Assembly (NCBI RefSeq): GCF_019933235.1
Contig: NZ_CP082945.1
Span: 4,216,001-4,280,000 of the forward strand
Length of the DNA stretch: 64,000 nucleotides
Reading direction: 5' to 3'
Source: Streptomyces angustmyceticus
GTDB lineage: Bacteria > Actinomycetota > Actinomycetes > Streptomycetales > Streptomycetaceae
Both the position numbers and the translations under genes were made by a program. Position 1 is the stretch's first letter; the number at the start of each line of letters is the position of its first letter. Below, piece by piece: positions 33,412-43,420 of the stretch. The notes below the pieces were generated by a model. It was given only the letters and a program-made list of their open reading frames with translations, did no database searches and was not told the origin of the DNA.

Positions 33412-35274
33412 ATGGCACGTGCGGTCGGCATCGACCTGGGCACGACGAACTCCGTCGTCAGTGTTCTCGAAGGCGGTGAGCCCACCGTCATCACCAACGC
33501 CGAGGGCGCCAGGACCACGCCGTCCGTTGTCGCCTTCGCCAAGAACGGCGAGGTGCTGGTCGGCGAGGTCGCCAAGCGTCAGGCGGTCACCAACGTCGAC
33601 AGGACCATCCGGTCGGTCAAGCGCCACATGGGCACCGACTGGAAGATCGACATCGACGGCAAGGGCTTCAACCCGCAGCAGATGAGCGCCTTCATCCTGC
33701 AGAAGCTCAAGCGGGACGCCGAGGCGTACCTGGGCGAGAAGGTCGTCGACGCGGTCATCACCGTTCCGGCCTACTTCAACGACTCCGAGCGCCAGGCCAC
33801 CAAGGAGGCCGGTGAGATCGCGGGCCTCAACGTCCTGCGCATCGTCAACGAGCCCACCGCGGCCGCCCTGGCCTACGGCCTGGAGAAGGACGACCAGACC
33901 ATCCTGGTCTTCGACCTCGGTGGCGGCACCTTCGACGTCTCGCTGCTGGAGATCGGCGACGGCGTCGTCGAGGTGAAGGCCACCAACGGTGACAACCACC
34001 TCGGTGGTGACGACTGGGACCAGCGCGTCGTCGACTACCTGGTCAAGCAGTTCCAGAACGGCCACGGCGTCGACCTGTCCAAGGACAAGATGGCGCTCCA
34101 GCGCCTGCGCGAGGCCGCCGAGAAGGCGAAGATCGAGCTGTCGTCCTCCACCGAGACGACGATCAACCTTCCCTACATCACCGCCTCCGCCGAGGGCCCG
34201 CTGCACCTGGACGAGAAGCTCACGCGCTCGCAGTTCCAGCAGCTCACCTCGGACCTCCTGGACCGCTGCAAGACGCCGTTCCACAACGTGATCAAGGACG
34301 CGGGCATCAACCTGTCCGAGATCGACCACGTGGTCCTGGTCGGCGGCTCCACCCGTATGCCCGCCGTCGCCGAGCTCGTCAAGGAGCTGACCGGCGGCAA
34401 GGACGCCAACAAGGGCGTCAACCCGGACGAGGTCGTCGCCATCGGCGCCACCCTCCAGGCCGGTGTCCTCAAGGGCGAGGTCAAGGACGTCCTCCTGCTG
34501 GACGTCACCCCGCTGTCCCTCGGTATCGAGACCAAGGGCGGCATCATGACCAAGCTCATCGAGCGCAACACCACGATCCCGACCAAGCGGTCCGAGATCT
34601 TCACGACGGCCGAGGACAACCAGCCGTCCGTGCAGATCCAGGTCTACCAGGGCGAGCGCGAGATCGCGGCGTACAACAAGAAGCTCGGGATGTTCGAGCT
34701 GACCGGTCTGCCGCCGGCCCCCCGCGGGGTCCCGCAGATCGAGGTCTCCTTCGACATCGACGCCAACGGCATCATGCACGTGACCGCGAAGGACCTGGGC
34801 ACGGGCAAGGAGCAGAAGATGACCGTCACCGGCGGCTCCTCGCTGCCGAAGGACGAGGTCGACCGGATGCGCCAGGAGGCCGAGCAGTACGCGGACGAGG
34901 ACACCAAGCGCCGCGAGGCCGCCGAGACCCGCAACCAGGCCGAGCAGCTCGTCTACCAGACCGAGAAGTTCCTCAAGGACAACGAGGAGAAGGTCCCGGG
35001 CGAGGTCAAGACCGAGGTCGAGGAAGCCGTCACCGAGCTGAAGGAAAAGCTCAAGGGCGAGGACACCGCGGAGATCCGCACCGCCACCGAGAAGGTCGCG
35101 GCCGTCTCGCAGAAGCTGGGCCAGGCCATGTACGCCGACGCCCAGGGCGCGGCCGGTGCCGAGGGCGCCGCGGGTGCCGAGGGCGCCGGGCAGGCCCAGT
35201 CCGACGCCGCCGACGATGTCGTGGACGCCGAGATCGTCGACGACGAGAAGCCGAAGAAGGATGGTGCCGCGTGA
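33412..35274 (+). CDS. dnaK: Chaperone DnaK (Hsp70)
   Basis: A 620-residue Hsp70: ATPase domain 1-365 opening [20 protein letters not shown] with phosphate motifs [17 protein letters not shown] and [12 protein letters not shown]; linker [15 protein letters not shown]; substrate-binding domain to about 505; helical lid and a disordered tail rich in Gly/Ala ending in the [14 protein letters not shown] type sequence. It binds unfolded proteins with DnaJ and GrpE and is also the co-repressor of HspR in Streptomyces. GAGGAATTGA precedes ATG 33,412. It overlaps grpE by 4 bp. Confidence 0.98.
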   Translation: MARAVGIDLGTTNSVVSVLEGGEPTVITNAEGARTTPSVVAFAKNGEVLVGEVAKRQAVTNVDRTIRSVKRHMGTDWKIDIDGKGFNPQQMSAFILQKLKRDAEAYLGEKVVDAVITVPAYFNDSERQATKEAGEIAGLNVLRIVNEPTAAALAYGLEKDDQTILVFDLGGGTFDVSLLEIGDGVVEVKATNGDNHLGGDDWDQRVVDYLVKQFQNGHGVDLSKDKMALQRLREAAEKAKIELSSSTETTINLPYITASAEGPLHLDEKLTRSQFQQLTSDLLDRCKTPFHNVIKDAGINLSEIDHVVLVGGSTRMPAVAELVKELTGGKDANKGVNPDEVVAIGATLQAGVLKGEVKDVLLLDVTPLSLGIETKGGIMTKLIERNTTIPTKRSEIFTTAEDNQPSVQIQVYQGEREIAAYNKKLGMFELTGLPPAPRGVPQIEVSFDIDANGIMHVTAKDLGTGKEQKMTVTGGSSLPKDEVDRMRQEAEQYADEDTKRREAAETRNQAEQLVYQTEKFLKDNEEKVPGEVKTEVEEAVTELKEKLKGEDTAEIRTATEKVAAVSQKLGQAMYADAQGAAGAEGAAGAEGAGQAQSDAADDVVDAEIVDDEKPKKDGAA

Positions 35275-35924
35275 CGGAGGAGACCCCGGGCTTCGACGAG
35301 AAGCCCGACGTCCCTTCCGACGCCGCTCCCGAAGACGCGGCGCAGGCCGAGTCCGCCGACAAGGCGGGCTCGGCCCCGGCCGGGGACGTAACGGACGTAG
35401 CGCTCCAGGCGCAGCTGGACCAGGTGCGTACGGCGCTCAACGAGCGCACGGCGGACCTCCAGCGGCTCCAGGCGGAGTACCAGAACTACCGCCGTCGGGT
35501 GGAACGGGACCGGGTGACGGTCAAGGAGATCGCCGCGGCGAACCTCCTGTCCGAGCTGCTTCCCACCCTCGACGACGTCGGCCGTGCCCGTGAGCACGGC
35601 GAACTGGTCGGCGGCTTCAAGTCGGTGGCCGAATCGCTGGAGACCGTGGTCGCCAAGCTGGGTCTGCAGCAGTTCGGCAAGGAGGGCGAGCCCTTCGACC
35701 CGACGATCCACGAGGCGCTGATGCACTCGTACGCACCGGATGTCACCGAGACGACGTGCGTGGCGATCCTGCAGCCCGGGTATCGCATCGGTGAGCGAAC
35801 GATCCGCCCCGCGCGGGTCGCCGTCGCCGAGCCGCAGCCGGGCGCGCAGAGCGCCAAGTCCGATGACGAGGTCAAGGGTGCCAAGGCTTCGGACGAGGAG
35901 AGCGGTGGCCCGGACGAGGGCTGA
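35271..35924 (+). CDS. grpE: Nucleotide exchange factor GrpE
   Basis: A 217-residue protein: acidic disordered N-terminus (1-45), long coiled coil ([34 protein letters not shown]), then the beta domain with [17 protein letters not shown] and [23 protein letters not shown]. It releases ADP from DnaK. GTG start is embedded in the dnaK stop (GTGA), enforcing coupled translation. Confidence 0.97.
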   Translation: MTEETPGFDEKPDVPSDAAPEDAAQAESADKAGSAPAGDVTDVALQAQLDQVRTALNERTADLQRLQAEYQNYRRRVERDRVTVKEIAAANLLSELLPTLDDVGRAREHGELVGGFKSVAESLETVVAKLGLQQFGKEGEPFDPTIHEALMHSYAPDVTETTCVAILQPGYRIGERTIRPARVAVAEPQPGAQSAKSDDEVKGAKASDEESGGPDEG

Positions 35925-35969
35925 CGTGAGGACAGACAGGGAATCCGCGCGGGAGGAGGGACGTCGGGG

Positions 35970-37142
35970 ATGAGCACCAAGGACTTCGTCGAGAAGGACT
36001 ACTACAAGGTCCTCGGCGTCCCGAAGGACGCCACCGAAGCGGAGATCAAGAAGGCGTACCGCAAGCTCGCCCGCGAGTTCCACCCGGACGCCAACAAGGG
36101 CGACGCCAAGGCCGAGGAGCGCTTCAAGGAGATCTCCGAGGCCAACGACGTCCTGGGCGACAGCAAGCGCCGCAAGGAGTACGACGAGGCGCGGGCGCTG
36201 TTCGGCAACGGCGGCTACCGGCCGGGCCCGGCCGGAGGCGGCGGCTCCTTCAACTTCGACCTGGGCGACCTCTTCGGGGGTGCCCAGGGACAGGGCGGGG
36301 GCGGCGGCTTCGGCGGCGGGCTCGGGGACGTCTTCGGCGGCCTGTTCAACCGCGGCGGCGCCGGGACACGCACCCACGCGCGCCGTGGCCAGGACATCGA
36401 GTCCGAGGTGACGCTCAGCTTCACCGAGGCGGTGGACGGGGCCACGGTCCCGCTGCGGATGTCCAGCCAGGCGCCGTGCAAGGCGTGTTCGGGCACCGGC
36501 GACAAGAACGGCACGCCGCGGGTCTGCCCGACCTGTGTCGGCACCGGCCAGGTCAGCCGGGGCGCGGGCGGCGGCTTCTCGCTCACCGACCCGTGCGCCG
36601 ACTGCAAGGGCCGGGGCCTGATCGCCCAGGACCCCTGCGACGTCTGCAAGGGCAGCGGCCGGGCGACCAGCGCCCGCACGATGCAGGTCCGCATCCCCGC
36701 GGGCGTCTCCAACGGGCAGCGCATCCGGCTGCGCGGCAAGGGCGCTCCGGGCGAGCAGGGCGGCCCGGCGGGCGATCTGTACGTCGTCGTGCATGTCGAC
36801 GCCCACCCGGTCTTCGGCCGCAAGGGCGACAACCTCACCGTCACGGTGCCGGTCACCTTCCCGGAGGCCGCTCTGGGCGGTGAGATCAAGGTGCCGACGC
36901 TGGGCGGCCCGCCGGTCACGCTGAAGCTGCCGGCCGGCACCCCCAACGGACGCACCATGCGCGCCCGCGGCAAGGGCGCGACCCGTAAGGACGGGACCCG
37001 GGGGGATCTGCTGGTCACCATAGAGGTGCTGGTCCCCGGTGACCTCAGCGACAAGGCGAGGGAGTCGCTGGAGTCCTATCGCGAGGCGACCGCGGGCACG
37101 GACCCGCGGGCGGAGCTGTTCCAGGCCGCGAAGGGAGCTTGA
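35970..37142 (+). CDS. dnaJ: Co-chaperone DnaJ (type I)
   Basis: A 390-residue protein: J domain 10-75 with HPD (REFHPDANKGDA), Gly/Phe-rich region 85-130, four zinc knuckles CxxCxGxG (CKACSGTG, CPTCVGTG, CADCKGRG, CDVCKGSG) at 167-230, and the substrate-binding C-terminal domain. It stimulates DnaK ATPase. Two other dnaJ genes are usual in Streptomyces; this is the operon copy. It ends one base before hspR. Confidence 0.97.
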   Translation: MSTKDFVEKDYYKVLGVPKDATEAEIKKAYRKLAREFHPDANKGDAKAEERFKEISEANDVLGDSKRRKEYDEARALFGNGGYRPGPAGGGGSFNFDLGDLFGGAQGQGGGGGFGGGLGDVFGGLFNRGGAGTRTHARRGQDIESEVTLSFTEAVDGATVPLRMSSQAPCKACSGTGDKNGTPRVCPTCVGTGQVSRGAGGGFSLTDPCADCKGRGLIAQDPCDVCKGSGRATSARTMQVRIPAGVSNGQRIRLRGKGAPGEQGGPAGDLYVVVHVDAHPVFGRKGDNLTVTVPVTFPEAALGGEIKVPTLGGPPVTLKLPAGTPNGRTMRARGKGATRKDGTRGDLLVTIEVLVPGDLSDKARESLESYREATAGTDPRAELFQAAKGA

Positions 37143-37143
37143 G

Positions 37144-37596
37144 ATGGACAGCCGGGGCGGGCAGCGTCGTAACCCCTATGAACTGACCGATGAGTCGCCG
37201 GTGTACGTCATCTCCGTCGCGGCTCAGCTCTCCGGCCTGCATCCGCAGACCCTTCGGCAGTACGACCGGCTGGGGCTGGTCTCGCCCGACCGTACGGCCG
37301 GGCGGGGCCGCCGCTATTCGGCCCGGGACATCGAACTGCTCCGTACGGTGCAGCAGTTGTCCCAGGACGAGGGCATCAACCTCGCCGGCATCAAGCGCAT
37401 CATCGAGCTGGAGAACCAGGTCACGGCGCTGCAGCAGCGGCTCGTCGAGCTGCAGGGCGCCCTGGAGGGCGCGGCCAGCGCGATGCAGCAGCGGGAGGCG
37501 GCGGTGCACGCCTCCTACCGGCGCGACCTGGTGCCGTATCAGGATGTGCAGCAGAGCAGCGCGCTGGTGGTGTGGCGGCCCAAGCGGCCGGAGTGA
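37144..37596 (+). CDS. hspR: Heat-shock repressor HspR (MerR family)
   Basis: A 150-residue repressor. The MerR DNA-binding domain is VYVISVAAQLSGLHPQTLRQYDRLGLVSPDRTAGRGRRYSARDIELLRTVQQLSQDEGINLAGIKRIIELE, followed by a coiled coil (VTALQQRLVELQGALEG). With DnaK as co-repressor it binds HAIR sites, present before dnaK and clpB in this window, giving feedback on free DnaK. Last gene of the dnaK operon. Confidence 0.97.
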   Translation: MDSRGGQRRNPYELTDESPVYVISVAAQLSGLHPQTLRQYDRLGLVSPDRTAGRGRRYSARDIELLRTVQQLSQDEGINLAGIKRIIELENQVTALQQRLVELQGALEGAASAMQQREAAVHASYRRDLVPYQDVQQSSALVVWRPKRPE

Positions 37597-37639
37597 TCCG
37601 GTCCGCCGGGGCGCGGACCGCCGGTGTGTGAGGTGGCGA

Positions 37640-37661
37640 AGGGCCGGGGAAACCCGGCCCT
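37640..37661 (+). terminator. Terminator of the dnaK operon
   Basis: AGGGCCGGG-GAAA-CCCGGCCCT hairpin 44 bases after the hspR stop. Confidence 0.85.
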
Positions 37662-37725
37662 CGTCGCGTTTCCGGGCGCCGCCCGCCGCCGTGCGCGCCC
37701 TTCGCCCGGGGCCGCCCCGCTCGGC

Positions 37726-38130
37726 TCAGCAGCCGTTGTAGCCCGCCGTCGGCATCGACAGCCGGCGGTGCACCTGCGACTTCATCGCCAGGGTGTAGAC
37801 GGGCTCGTCGAGGTCGGCGGTCTCCAGGCGTACGCCGGCCTCGGCGCAGCGTGCGGTGAACTCGGCGGTGCCGTCGATGGCGTTCTCCAGCGCCCGGCGG
37901 TTGGGCGCCACGAACACGTCCACCAGGCCCGCCGCGACGTCGCGCCACAGGGCGCTGTGGTCGGCCCGCAGGTGGTGCAGGCTGAGCTGGCAGGTCAGGT
38001 GGTAGTCACGGGCTGCCGCCCACTGTTTGCACATGTCGTGCTGGCTGCGGTCATCGACCAGGAACGGATCCTCGTCCAGCTCGGACAGCGGCATCAGGCA
38101 GGCGATCGCCGTGACTCGGACCGAGTTCAT
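37726..38130 (-). CDS. Conserved hypothetical protein, resolvase-N-terminus-like fold suspected
   Basis: A 134-residue protein: VRVTAIACLMPLSELDEDPF, then DMCKQWAAARDYHLTCQLSL and VDVFVAPNRRALENAIDGTAEF. The order of elements (first strand, helix with SQHDMCKQWAAARDY, strand, 'VDVFVAPNRRAL') resembles a serine-recombinase N-terminal domain such as a resolvase, but the nucleophile motif (YxRVS) is absent. Structural, not enzymatic, similarity is possible. Its start overlaps the end of the zinc-ribbon gene at 38,127, so the two are coupled. Conserved in Streptomyces as I recall; function unknown. Confidence 0.6.
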   Translation of the reverse strand: MNSVRVTAIACLMPLSELDEDPFLVDDRSQHDMCKQWAAARDYHLTCQLSLHHLRADHSALWRDVAAGLVDVFVAPNRRALENAIDGTAEFTARCAEAGVRLETADLDEPVYTLAMKSQVHRRLSMPTAGYNGC

Positions 38131-38363
38131 CGTGCCCTCCGGGGCGTGGCGACTGTGGGGGCGACGATACCCCCGCGGGTGGCCCGTGGAGGAGGGGCTG
38201 TACCGGGCGGCGAAGCGTAACCGCAGGCGTGGCAGATCTTCCAGCCGTCCTGATTGACGGCCAGTTGGCCGCCGCAGCGCGGGCAGAGCTCGGCGTGCGG
38301 GCGTCGCCGGGTGGGGGACGGACGGCGCGGAGCGGTCGTCACGATGCGCACTGCCGACGCCAT
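38127..38363 (-). CDS. Small zinc-ribbon protein coupled to the gene at 37,726
   Basis: A 78-residue protein with a basic N-terminus (TTAPRRPSPTRRRPH) and a zinc ribbon CPRCGGQLAVNQDGWKICHACGY. It overlaps the downstream gene by 4 bp (ATGA), so both are made together. A DNA-binding partner role is a guess. Confidence 0.7.
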   Translation of the reverse strand: MASAVRIVTTAPRRPSPTRRRPHAELCPRCGGQLAVNQDGWKICHACGYASPPGTAPPPRATRGGIVAPTVATPRRAR

Positions 38364-38587
38364 GCGGCCTCCAGCTGCCGTCTTTTGCCTGGGGCAGGCC
38401 CGATGCCGTCCGTCGTTGCACGGAGCTGTTCGGTTCCCGTCGCTCTTGAGTACCAGGTGGACGGCCCCCGGCGGAGCGGAAGGGTCCGTTTTCGGCCAGG
38501 CGGCCGGCGGCCGGGCGGGAGAGCCGGCGGTCCGGCGGGCGCGGGGAGGCGGCGGGCCGGCGGCCGGAGGAATGCGGTGGTCCGCGC

Positions 38588-38992
38588 TCAGGCCCGCCCC
38601 ATCGCCTTGGTCACCGCGATCTCGATCATGACGCGGTCGGGGTTGGGCGTCGGGGTCCGGCCGTAGCGCTCGGCGTACCGGCGCACCGCGTCGGCCACCG
38701 ACTCGCTGTCCGTACGCACCCGTGCGATGCCCTCCAGCGTCGCCCAGCGGCCCTTGTCGACCTGGCACACGGCGACGGTGGCGCCGTCCGCCCCCGCGGC
38801 GACGATGTTCTTGACCTTGGCGCTGTCCTTGCGGGTGATGATCCGCGCGATCCGCTGCCCGGCGTCGTAGGTGACGCCCACGGGGACGACGTGCGGCGTC
38901 CCGTCGGTCCGCAGCGTGGTGAGCGTCGGCATCAGGTACTCGCCCCAGAAGGCGAGGTACTCCGGGCTGAGGGCGCTGAGGTCATGAGCCAT
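38588..38992 (-). CDS. PPOX-class F420-dependent enzyme-like protein
   Basis: A 134-residue split-barrel flavin/F420 protein: LSPEYLAFWGEYLMPTLTTLRTDGTPHVVPVGVTYD, a DSAKVKNI helix, and VAVCQVDKGRWATLEGIARV, matching the TIGR03618-like group used by actinobacteria to reduce substrates with F420H2. The substrate is unknown; relatives reduce biliverdin or lactones. Confidence 0.82.
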   Translation of the reverse strand: MAHDLSALSPEYLAFWGEYLMPTLTTLRTDGTPHVVPVGVTYDAGQRIARIITRKDSAKVKNIVAAGADGATVAVCQVDKGRWATLEGIARVRTDSESVADAVRRYAERYGRTPTPNPDRVMIEIAVTKAMGRA

Positions 38993-39021
38993 GGGAGCAA
39001 GGGTAGGCCGGGGCCCGGGGG

Positions 39022-39594
39022 TCAGAGGAAGTCGGTGGTCTCCAGCTCGAAGGAGAAGGGGGCGGGGAGGGGGAGGGGTTTGCCGGCAGGGGCGGTGTTG
39101 TGCCCCGCGTAGTCGTCCCCGGAAGGGTCGCTGAACAGCGTGATCTCGGCCCTGCCCCGGTCCACGAGCAGGCAGAGCGGGATGCCGGCTCGGGCGTAGC
39201 AGTGCCGTTTGGCGACGCGGTCGCGCTCCGGATTGCTCGATGTCACCTCGACGACCATGGCGACTCCGTCGCTGGGCATCCAGGGGGCCGCGCCGCGGAA
39301 CAGGCTGATCTCACTGGGCGCGACGGTGGCATCGGGGATCACATGATTCTTGGGGCACCTGCCGCCGCGAGGCATCTCCAGCCCCTTGTAGCCGGAGACG
39401 TCCATGTCCACCGCGGACCTTCGCATGATCTGCGAGAGCACCCTGCTGAAGCAGTGCTCGTGAGTGCCGTCCGTGGGCCGTGTCACAACGATCTCCCCCT
39501 CGATCAGCTCGGCTCGGAAGCCCAGGGGCGTTTCCAAGGCGAGGAAGTAATCCAGGAGGGTTTCTTCGTCGGTGGGCATAGGCGCGTGTGCCAT
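39022..39594 (-). CDS. Uma2-family (DUF820) putative endonuclease
   Basis: A 190-residue PD-(D/E)XK-fold protein: ELIEGEIVVTRPTDGTHEHC, IPDATVAPSE (the Asp in PD) and VVEVTSSNPERDRVAKRHCYARAGIPLCLLVDR (E-V-T-S with the conserved Lys region RVAK). The family is heavily expanded in Streptomyces and cyanobacteria, with unknown targets. ATG 39,594. Confidence 0.85.
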   Translation of the reverse strand: MAHAPMPTDEETLLDYFLALETPLGFRAELIEGEIVVTRPTDGTHEHCFSRVLSQIMRRSAVDMDVSGYKGLEMPRGGRCPKNHVIPDATVAPSEISLFRGAAPWMPSDGVAMVVEVTSSNPERDRVAKRHCYARAGIPLCLLVDRGRAEITLFSDPSGDDYAGHNTAPAGKPLPLPAPFSFELETTDFL

Positions 39595-39725
39595 AGCCGT
39601 CAGGCTGCACCTCCTCGTGGTCGAAGGCCAGTGTCACCGGGTGGTGTGGGCCGCGACGGCGCGTTGGACGGGATTACCTCGCACGAGTGAGCGAGGGTGG
39701 GGTCGGGCGGGGCTCCCGGAACAAC

Positions 39726-39746
39726 CTTGAGTGGAATAGACTCAAC
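39726..39746. promoter_or_regulatory. HAIR operator before clpB
   Basis: CTTGAGT-N7-ACTCAAC, one mismatch from consensus, 108 bases before the clpB start. It places clpB under HspR, as in S. coelicolor. Confidence 0.92.
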
Positions 39747-39853
39747 TTATCGCACGTTGGCATGAGCAGGGTGGGTGCCGTACGGGCGTGTGGACGGGCC
39801 CGGACCGGGCCCGCAGAGGCTGTTGAGGACGAGTCGAGGAGGATCGCGAGGAC

Positions 39854-42484
39854 GTGGACGCCGAGCTGACCAACAAGAGCCGGGAGGCGCTGAGCGCCGC
39901 CAATGAGCGGGCGGTGACCGCCGGGCATGCGGACATGACGTCCGCGCATCTCCTGCTCGCGCTGCTGGCCGGGCAGGACAACGAGAACATCATGGACCTG
40001 CTGTCCGCCGTGGAGGCGGACGCCGCCGTGCTGCGCAACGGCGCCGAGCGGCAGCTCGCCGGGCTGCCCAGCGTGCAGGGCTCGACGGTCGCGCCGCCGC
40101 AGCCCGACCGCGACCTGCTCGCCGCCATCGCCGACGCCACCCAGCGCGCCAAGGAGCTCGGTGACGCCTACGTCTCCACCGAGCACCTCCTCATCGGGAT
40201 CGCCGCCAAGGGAGGGCGCACCGGTGAGCTGCTGGCCGACCAGGGCGCGAGCGCCAAGAAGCTGCTGGCCGCCTTCGAGGCGAGCCGGGGCGGCCAGCGG
40301 GTGACCAACGCCGACCCGGAGGGCACGTACAAGGCGCTGGAGAAGTTCGGTACGGACTTCACGGCGGCCGCCCGCGAGGGCAAGCTCGACCCGGTCATCG
40401 GCCGGGACCACGAGATCCGGCGCGTGGTGCAGGTGCTCTCCCGCCGGACCAAGAACAACCCGGTGCTGATCGGCGAGCCGGGCGTCGGCAAGACCGCCGT
40501 CGTCGAGGGGCTGGCCCAGCGGATCGTCAAGGGCGACGTGCCCGAGTCGCTGCGGGACAAGCGGCTGGTCGCGCTCGACCTCGGGGCGATGGTCGCGGGC
40601 GCGAAGTACCGCGGCGAGTTCGAGGAGCGGCTGAAGACCGTCCTGGCGGAGATCAAGTCCAGCGAGGGCCAGATCATCACCTTCATCGACGAGCTGCACA
40701 CGGTCGTCGGCGCGGGCGCCGGCGGCGACTCCTCGATGGACGCCGGCAACATGCTCAAGCCGATGCTGGCCCGCGGCGAGCTGCGGATGGTCGGCGCGAC
40801 GACGCTGGACGAGTACCGCGAGCGGATCGAGAAGGACCCGGCGCTGGAGCGGCGCTTCCAGCAGGTGCTGGTCGCCGAGCCGACCGTGGAGGACACGGTC
40901 GCGATCCTGCGCGGGCTCAAGGGCCGCTACGAGGCCCACCACAAGGTGCAGATCGCGGACTCCGCCCTGGTCGCCGCCGCCTCCCTCTCCGACCGCTACA
41001 TCACCTCCCGCTTCCTGCCCGACAAGGCCATCGACCTGGTCGACGAGGCCGCCTCCCGCCTCCGTATGGAGATCGACTCCTCGCCCGTGGAGATCGACGA
41101 GCTCCAGCGCGCCGTGGACCGCCTCAAGATGGAGGAGCTGGCGCTGCGCAACGAGACCGACGCCGGCTCGCTGCAGCGCCTGGAGAAGCTGCGCAAGGAC
41201 CTCGCCGACAAGGAGGAGGAGCTGCGCGGCCTGACCGCCCGCTGGGAGAAGGAGAAGGAGAGCCTCAACCGGGTCGGCGCGCTCAAGGAGCGGCTCGACG
41301 AGCTGCGCGGCCAGGCCGAGCGGGCCCAGCGCGACGGCGACTTCGACACCGCGTCCAAGCTGCTCTACGGCGAGATCCCGGGCGTCGAGCAGGCGCTGGA
41401 GGAGGCGGCCGCCGCCGAGGCCGAGCAGGAGGCGTCCAAGGAATCCATGGTCAAGGAGGAGGTCGGCCCCGACGACATCGCCGATGTGGTCGGCGCCTGG
41501 ACCGGCATCCCGGCCGGCCGGCTGCTGGAGGGCGAGACCCAGAAGCTCCTGCGCATGGAGGAGGAGCTCGGCAAGCGCCTGATCGGCCAGACCGAGGCCG
41601 TCCGCTCCGTCTCCGACGCCGTACGCCGCACCCGCGCCGGCATCGCCGACCCGGACCGGCCCACCGGCTCCTTCCTCTTCCTCGGCCCGACCGGTGTCGG
41701 CAAGACCGAGCTGGCCAAGGCGCTCGCGGACTTCCTCTTCGACGACGAGCGGGCGATGGTCCGGATCGACATGTCGGAGTACGGCGAGAAGCACAGCGTC
41801 GCGCGGCTGGTCGGCGCGCCGCCCGGCTACGTCGGCTACGAGGAGGGCGGCCAGCTCACCGAGGCGGTCCGCCGCCGCCCGTACTCCGTCGTCCTGCTGG
41901 ACGAGGTCGAGAAGGCGCACCACGACGTCTTCGACATCCTGCTCCAGGTCCTCGACGACGGCCGGCTCACCGACGGCCAGGGCCGCACGGTCGACTTCCG
42001 CAACACCATCCTCATCCTGACCTCCAACCTCGGCTCCACCTTCCTGATGGACCCGCTGCTCAAGGAGGAGCAGAAGAAGGAGAAGGTGCTGGAGACGGTC
42101 CGGGCCGCCTTCCGGCCCGAATTCCTCAACCGGCTCGACGACGTGGTGGTCTTCCACCCGCTCGGCACCGACCAGCTCCAGCGGATCGCCGCGATCCAGC
42201 TCGATCACCTGCAGCGCCGCCTCGGCGACCGCCGTCTGACCCTGGACGTCACCGACCGCGCCCTGACCTGGCTCGCCTGGCTCGGTCAGGAGCCGGTGAT
42301 CGACGCCCCGGCGCCGGACCTGTCCTACGGCGCCCGGCCGCTGCGCCGGCTGGTCCAGACGGCCATCGGCGACCCGCTCGCCCGCGCCATCCTGGCGGGC
42401 GACGTGCTGGACGGGGACACCGTGCGGGTGGACGTGGACGGCGACCAGCTGTCGGTGGAGCCGGCCGGACGGACCGCGGGCTGA
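39854..42484 (+). CDS. clpB: Disaggregase ClpB
   Basis: An 876-residue Hsp100: N domain 1-150, AAA1 with Walker [13 protein letters not shown] and Walker B IIFIDELHT-like VGAG segment, middle coiled-coil domain (about 400-530, [20 protein letters not shown]), AAA2 with [14 protein letters not shown] and [15 protein letters not shown], and a C-terminal small domain. With DnaK it re-solubilises aggregated proteins. GTG 39,854 follows GAGGATCGCGAG. Confidence 0.97.
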   Translation: MDAELTNKSREALSAANERAVTAGHADMTSAHLLLALLAGQDNENIMDLLSAVEADAAVLRNGAERQLAGLPSVQGSTVAPPQPDRDLLAAIADATQRAKELGDAYVSTEHLLIGIAAKGGRTGELLADQGASAKKLLAAFEASRGGQRVTNADPEGTYKALEKFGTDFTAAAREGKLDPVIGRDHEIRRVVQVLSRRTKNNPVLIGEPGVGKTAVVEGLAQRIVKGDVPESLRDKRLVALDLGAMVAGAKYRGEFEERLKTVLAEIKSSEGQIITFIDELHTVVGAGAGGDSSMDAGNMLKPMLARGELRMVGATTLDEYRERIEKDPALERRFQQVLVAEPTVEDTVAILRGLKGRYEAHHKVQIADSALVAAASLSDRYITSRFLPDKAIDLVDEAASRLRMEIDSSPVEIDELQRAVDRLKMEELALRNETDAGSLQRLEKLRKDLADKEEELRGLTARWEKEKESLNRVGALKERLDELRGQAERAQRDGDFDTASKLLYGEIPGVEQALEEAAAAEAEQEASKESMVKEEVGPDDIADVVGAWTGIPAGRLLEGETQKLLRMEEELGKRLIGQTEAVRSVSDAVRRTRAGIADPDRPTGSFLFLGPTGVGKTELAKALADFLFDDERAMVRIDMSEYGEKHSVARLVGAPPGYVGYEEGGQLTEAVRRRPYSVVLLDEVEKAHHDVFDILLQVLDDGRLTDGQGRTVDFRNTILILTSNLGSTFLMDPLLKEEQKKEKVLETVRAAFRPEFLNRLDDVVVFHPLGTDQLQRIAAIQLDHLQRRLGDRRLTLDVTDRALTWLAWLGQEPVIDAPAPDLSYGARPLRRLVQTAIGDPLARAILAGDVLDGDTVRVDVDGDQLSVEPAGRTAG

Positions 42485-42639
42485 CCGGCCCCGCGATCCG
42501 GGCGTACGGCTGCGCCGCCCGCCCCCGTCCGTGATCCTTTCCTTGACCGACACCTTGCCCGCATCCGCTCCGTCCCGGGTTGCCAGGACGGGGCGGATGT
42601 GGGGGAGGATGGCAGGGACCATACGAAGGGAATTCCACG

Positions 42640-43176
42640 GTGAGCATCGACCCGTCCTCGATTCCGAATTTCGGGGGCCAGCCCGAACCCGAGCCCTCGG
42701 GGCCTGAGGGCCCCGTCGTGCCTGACCAGGACCTGGTCAAGCAGCTCCTCGACCAGATGGAGCTGAAGTACGTCGTCGACGAGGAGGGTGACCTCGCCGC
42801 TCCGTGGGAGCAGTTCCGCACGTACTTCATGTTCCGGGGCGAGGAGGAGCAGCAGATCTTCTCCGTCCGTACGTTCTACGACCGTGCCCACGGCATCGAC
42901 GACAAGTCGAAGCTGCTGGAGGCGATCGACGACTGGAACCGCCGGACGCTGTGGCCCAAGGCCTACACCCACACCCACGACGACGGCACGGTCCGTCTGA
43001 TCGGTGAAGCATCGATGCTGATCGGCACCGGTGTCTCGCTCGAACACTTCGTGTCGAGCACGGTCAGCTGGGTGCGCGCCTCGATCGAATTCGACAAGTG
43101 GATCGTCGAGCAGCTCGGCCTCGAAGCCGAGATCGAAGGCGACTCCGACGAGAAGCCGGGCGACGACGAGGCCTGA
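42640..43176 (+). CDS. YbjN-domain protein
   Basis: A 178-residue soluble protein. N-terminal low-complexity region (1-30), then the YbjN core: LVKQLLDQMELKYVVDEEGD ... YFMFRGEEEQQIFSVRTFYDR ... WNRRTLWPKAYTHTHDDGTVRLIGEASMLIGTGVSLEHFVSSTVSWVRASIEF. A type III secretion chaperone-like fold; stability or chaperone roles are proposed in relatives. GTG 42,640. Confidence 0.88.
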   Translation: MSIDPSSIPNFGGQPEPEPSGPEGPVVPDQDLVKQLLDQMELKYVVDEEGDLAAPWEQFRTYFMFRGEEEQQIFSVRTFYDRAHGIDDKSKLLEAIDDWNRRTLWPKAYTHTHDDGTVRLIGEASMLIGTGVSLEHFVSSTVSWVRASIEFDKWIVEQLGLEAEIEGDSDEKPGDDEA

Positions 43177-43201
43177 GCCTCACACGCCGCCACCCCGGCT
43201 G

Positions 43202-43236
43202 CGCGGGCCCCGGAGCTTTCGGCTCCGGGGCCCGCG
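43202..43236 (+). terminator. Terminator after the YbjN gene
   Basis: Perfect 15-bp stem CGCGGGCCCCGGAGC with a TTTCG loop. Confidence 0.85.
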
Positions 43237-43420
43237 TCTGTCTGCGGTGGGGCGAGGGCCGGCGGTGCGGGGCGCGGCCCGCGCTTCGGCTCCGGACCCT
43301 GGGTGATTCCGCTCCCGGCCGGACTTGATCACTTTCGGTCGCGCATGGAACCGTACGGGGCACATCGCTCGTCCGTATACGCGGAGTTGAGCGGACGCGG
43401 AGCCAAGGGGGAGGCCGGCG

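Noticed and set aside
34953-36806. 617-codon minus-strand frame over grpE and dnaJ
   Set aside because: Overlaps three certain chaperone genes in antisense and contains no motif.
39674-42622. 982-codon minus-strand frame opposite clpB
   Set aside because: Antisense shadow of ClpB; composition is Val/Leu/Glu/Gly-rich without any domain.
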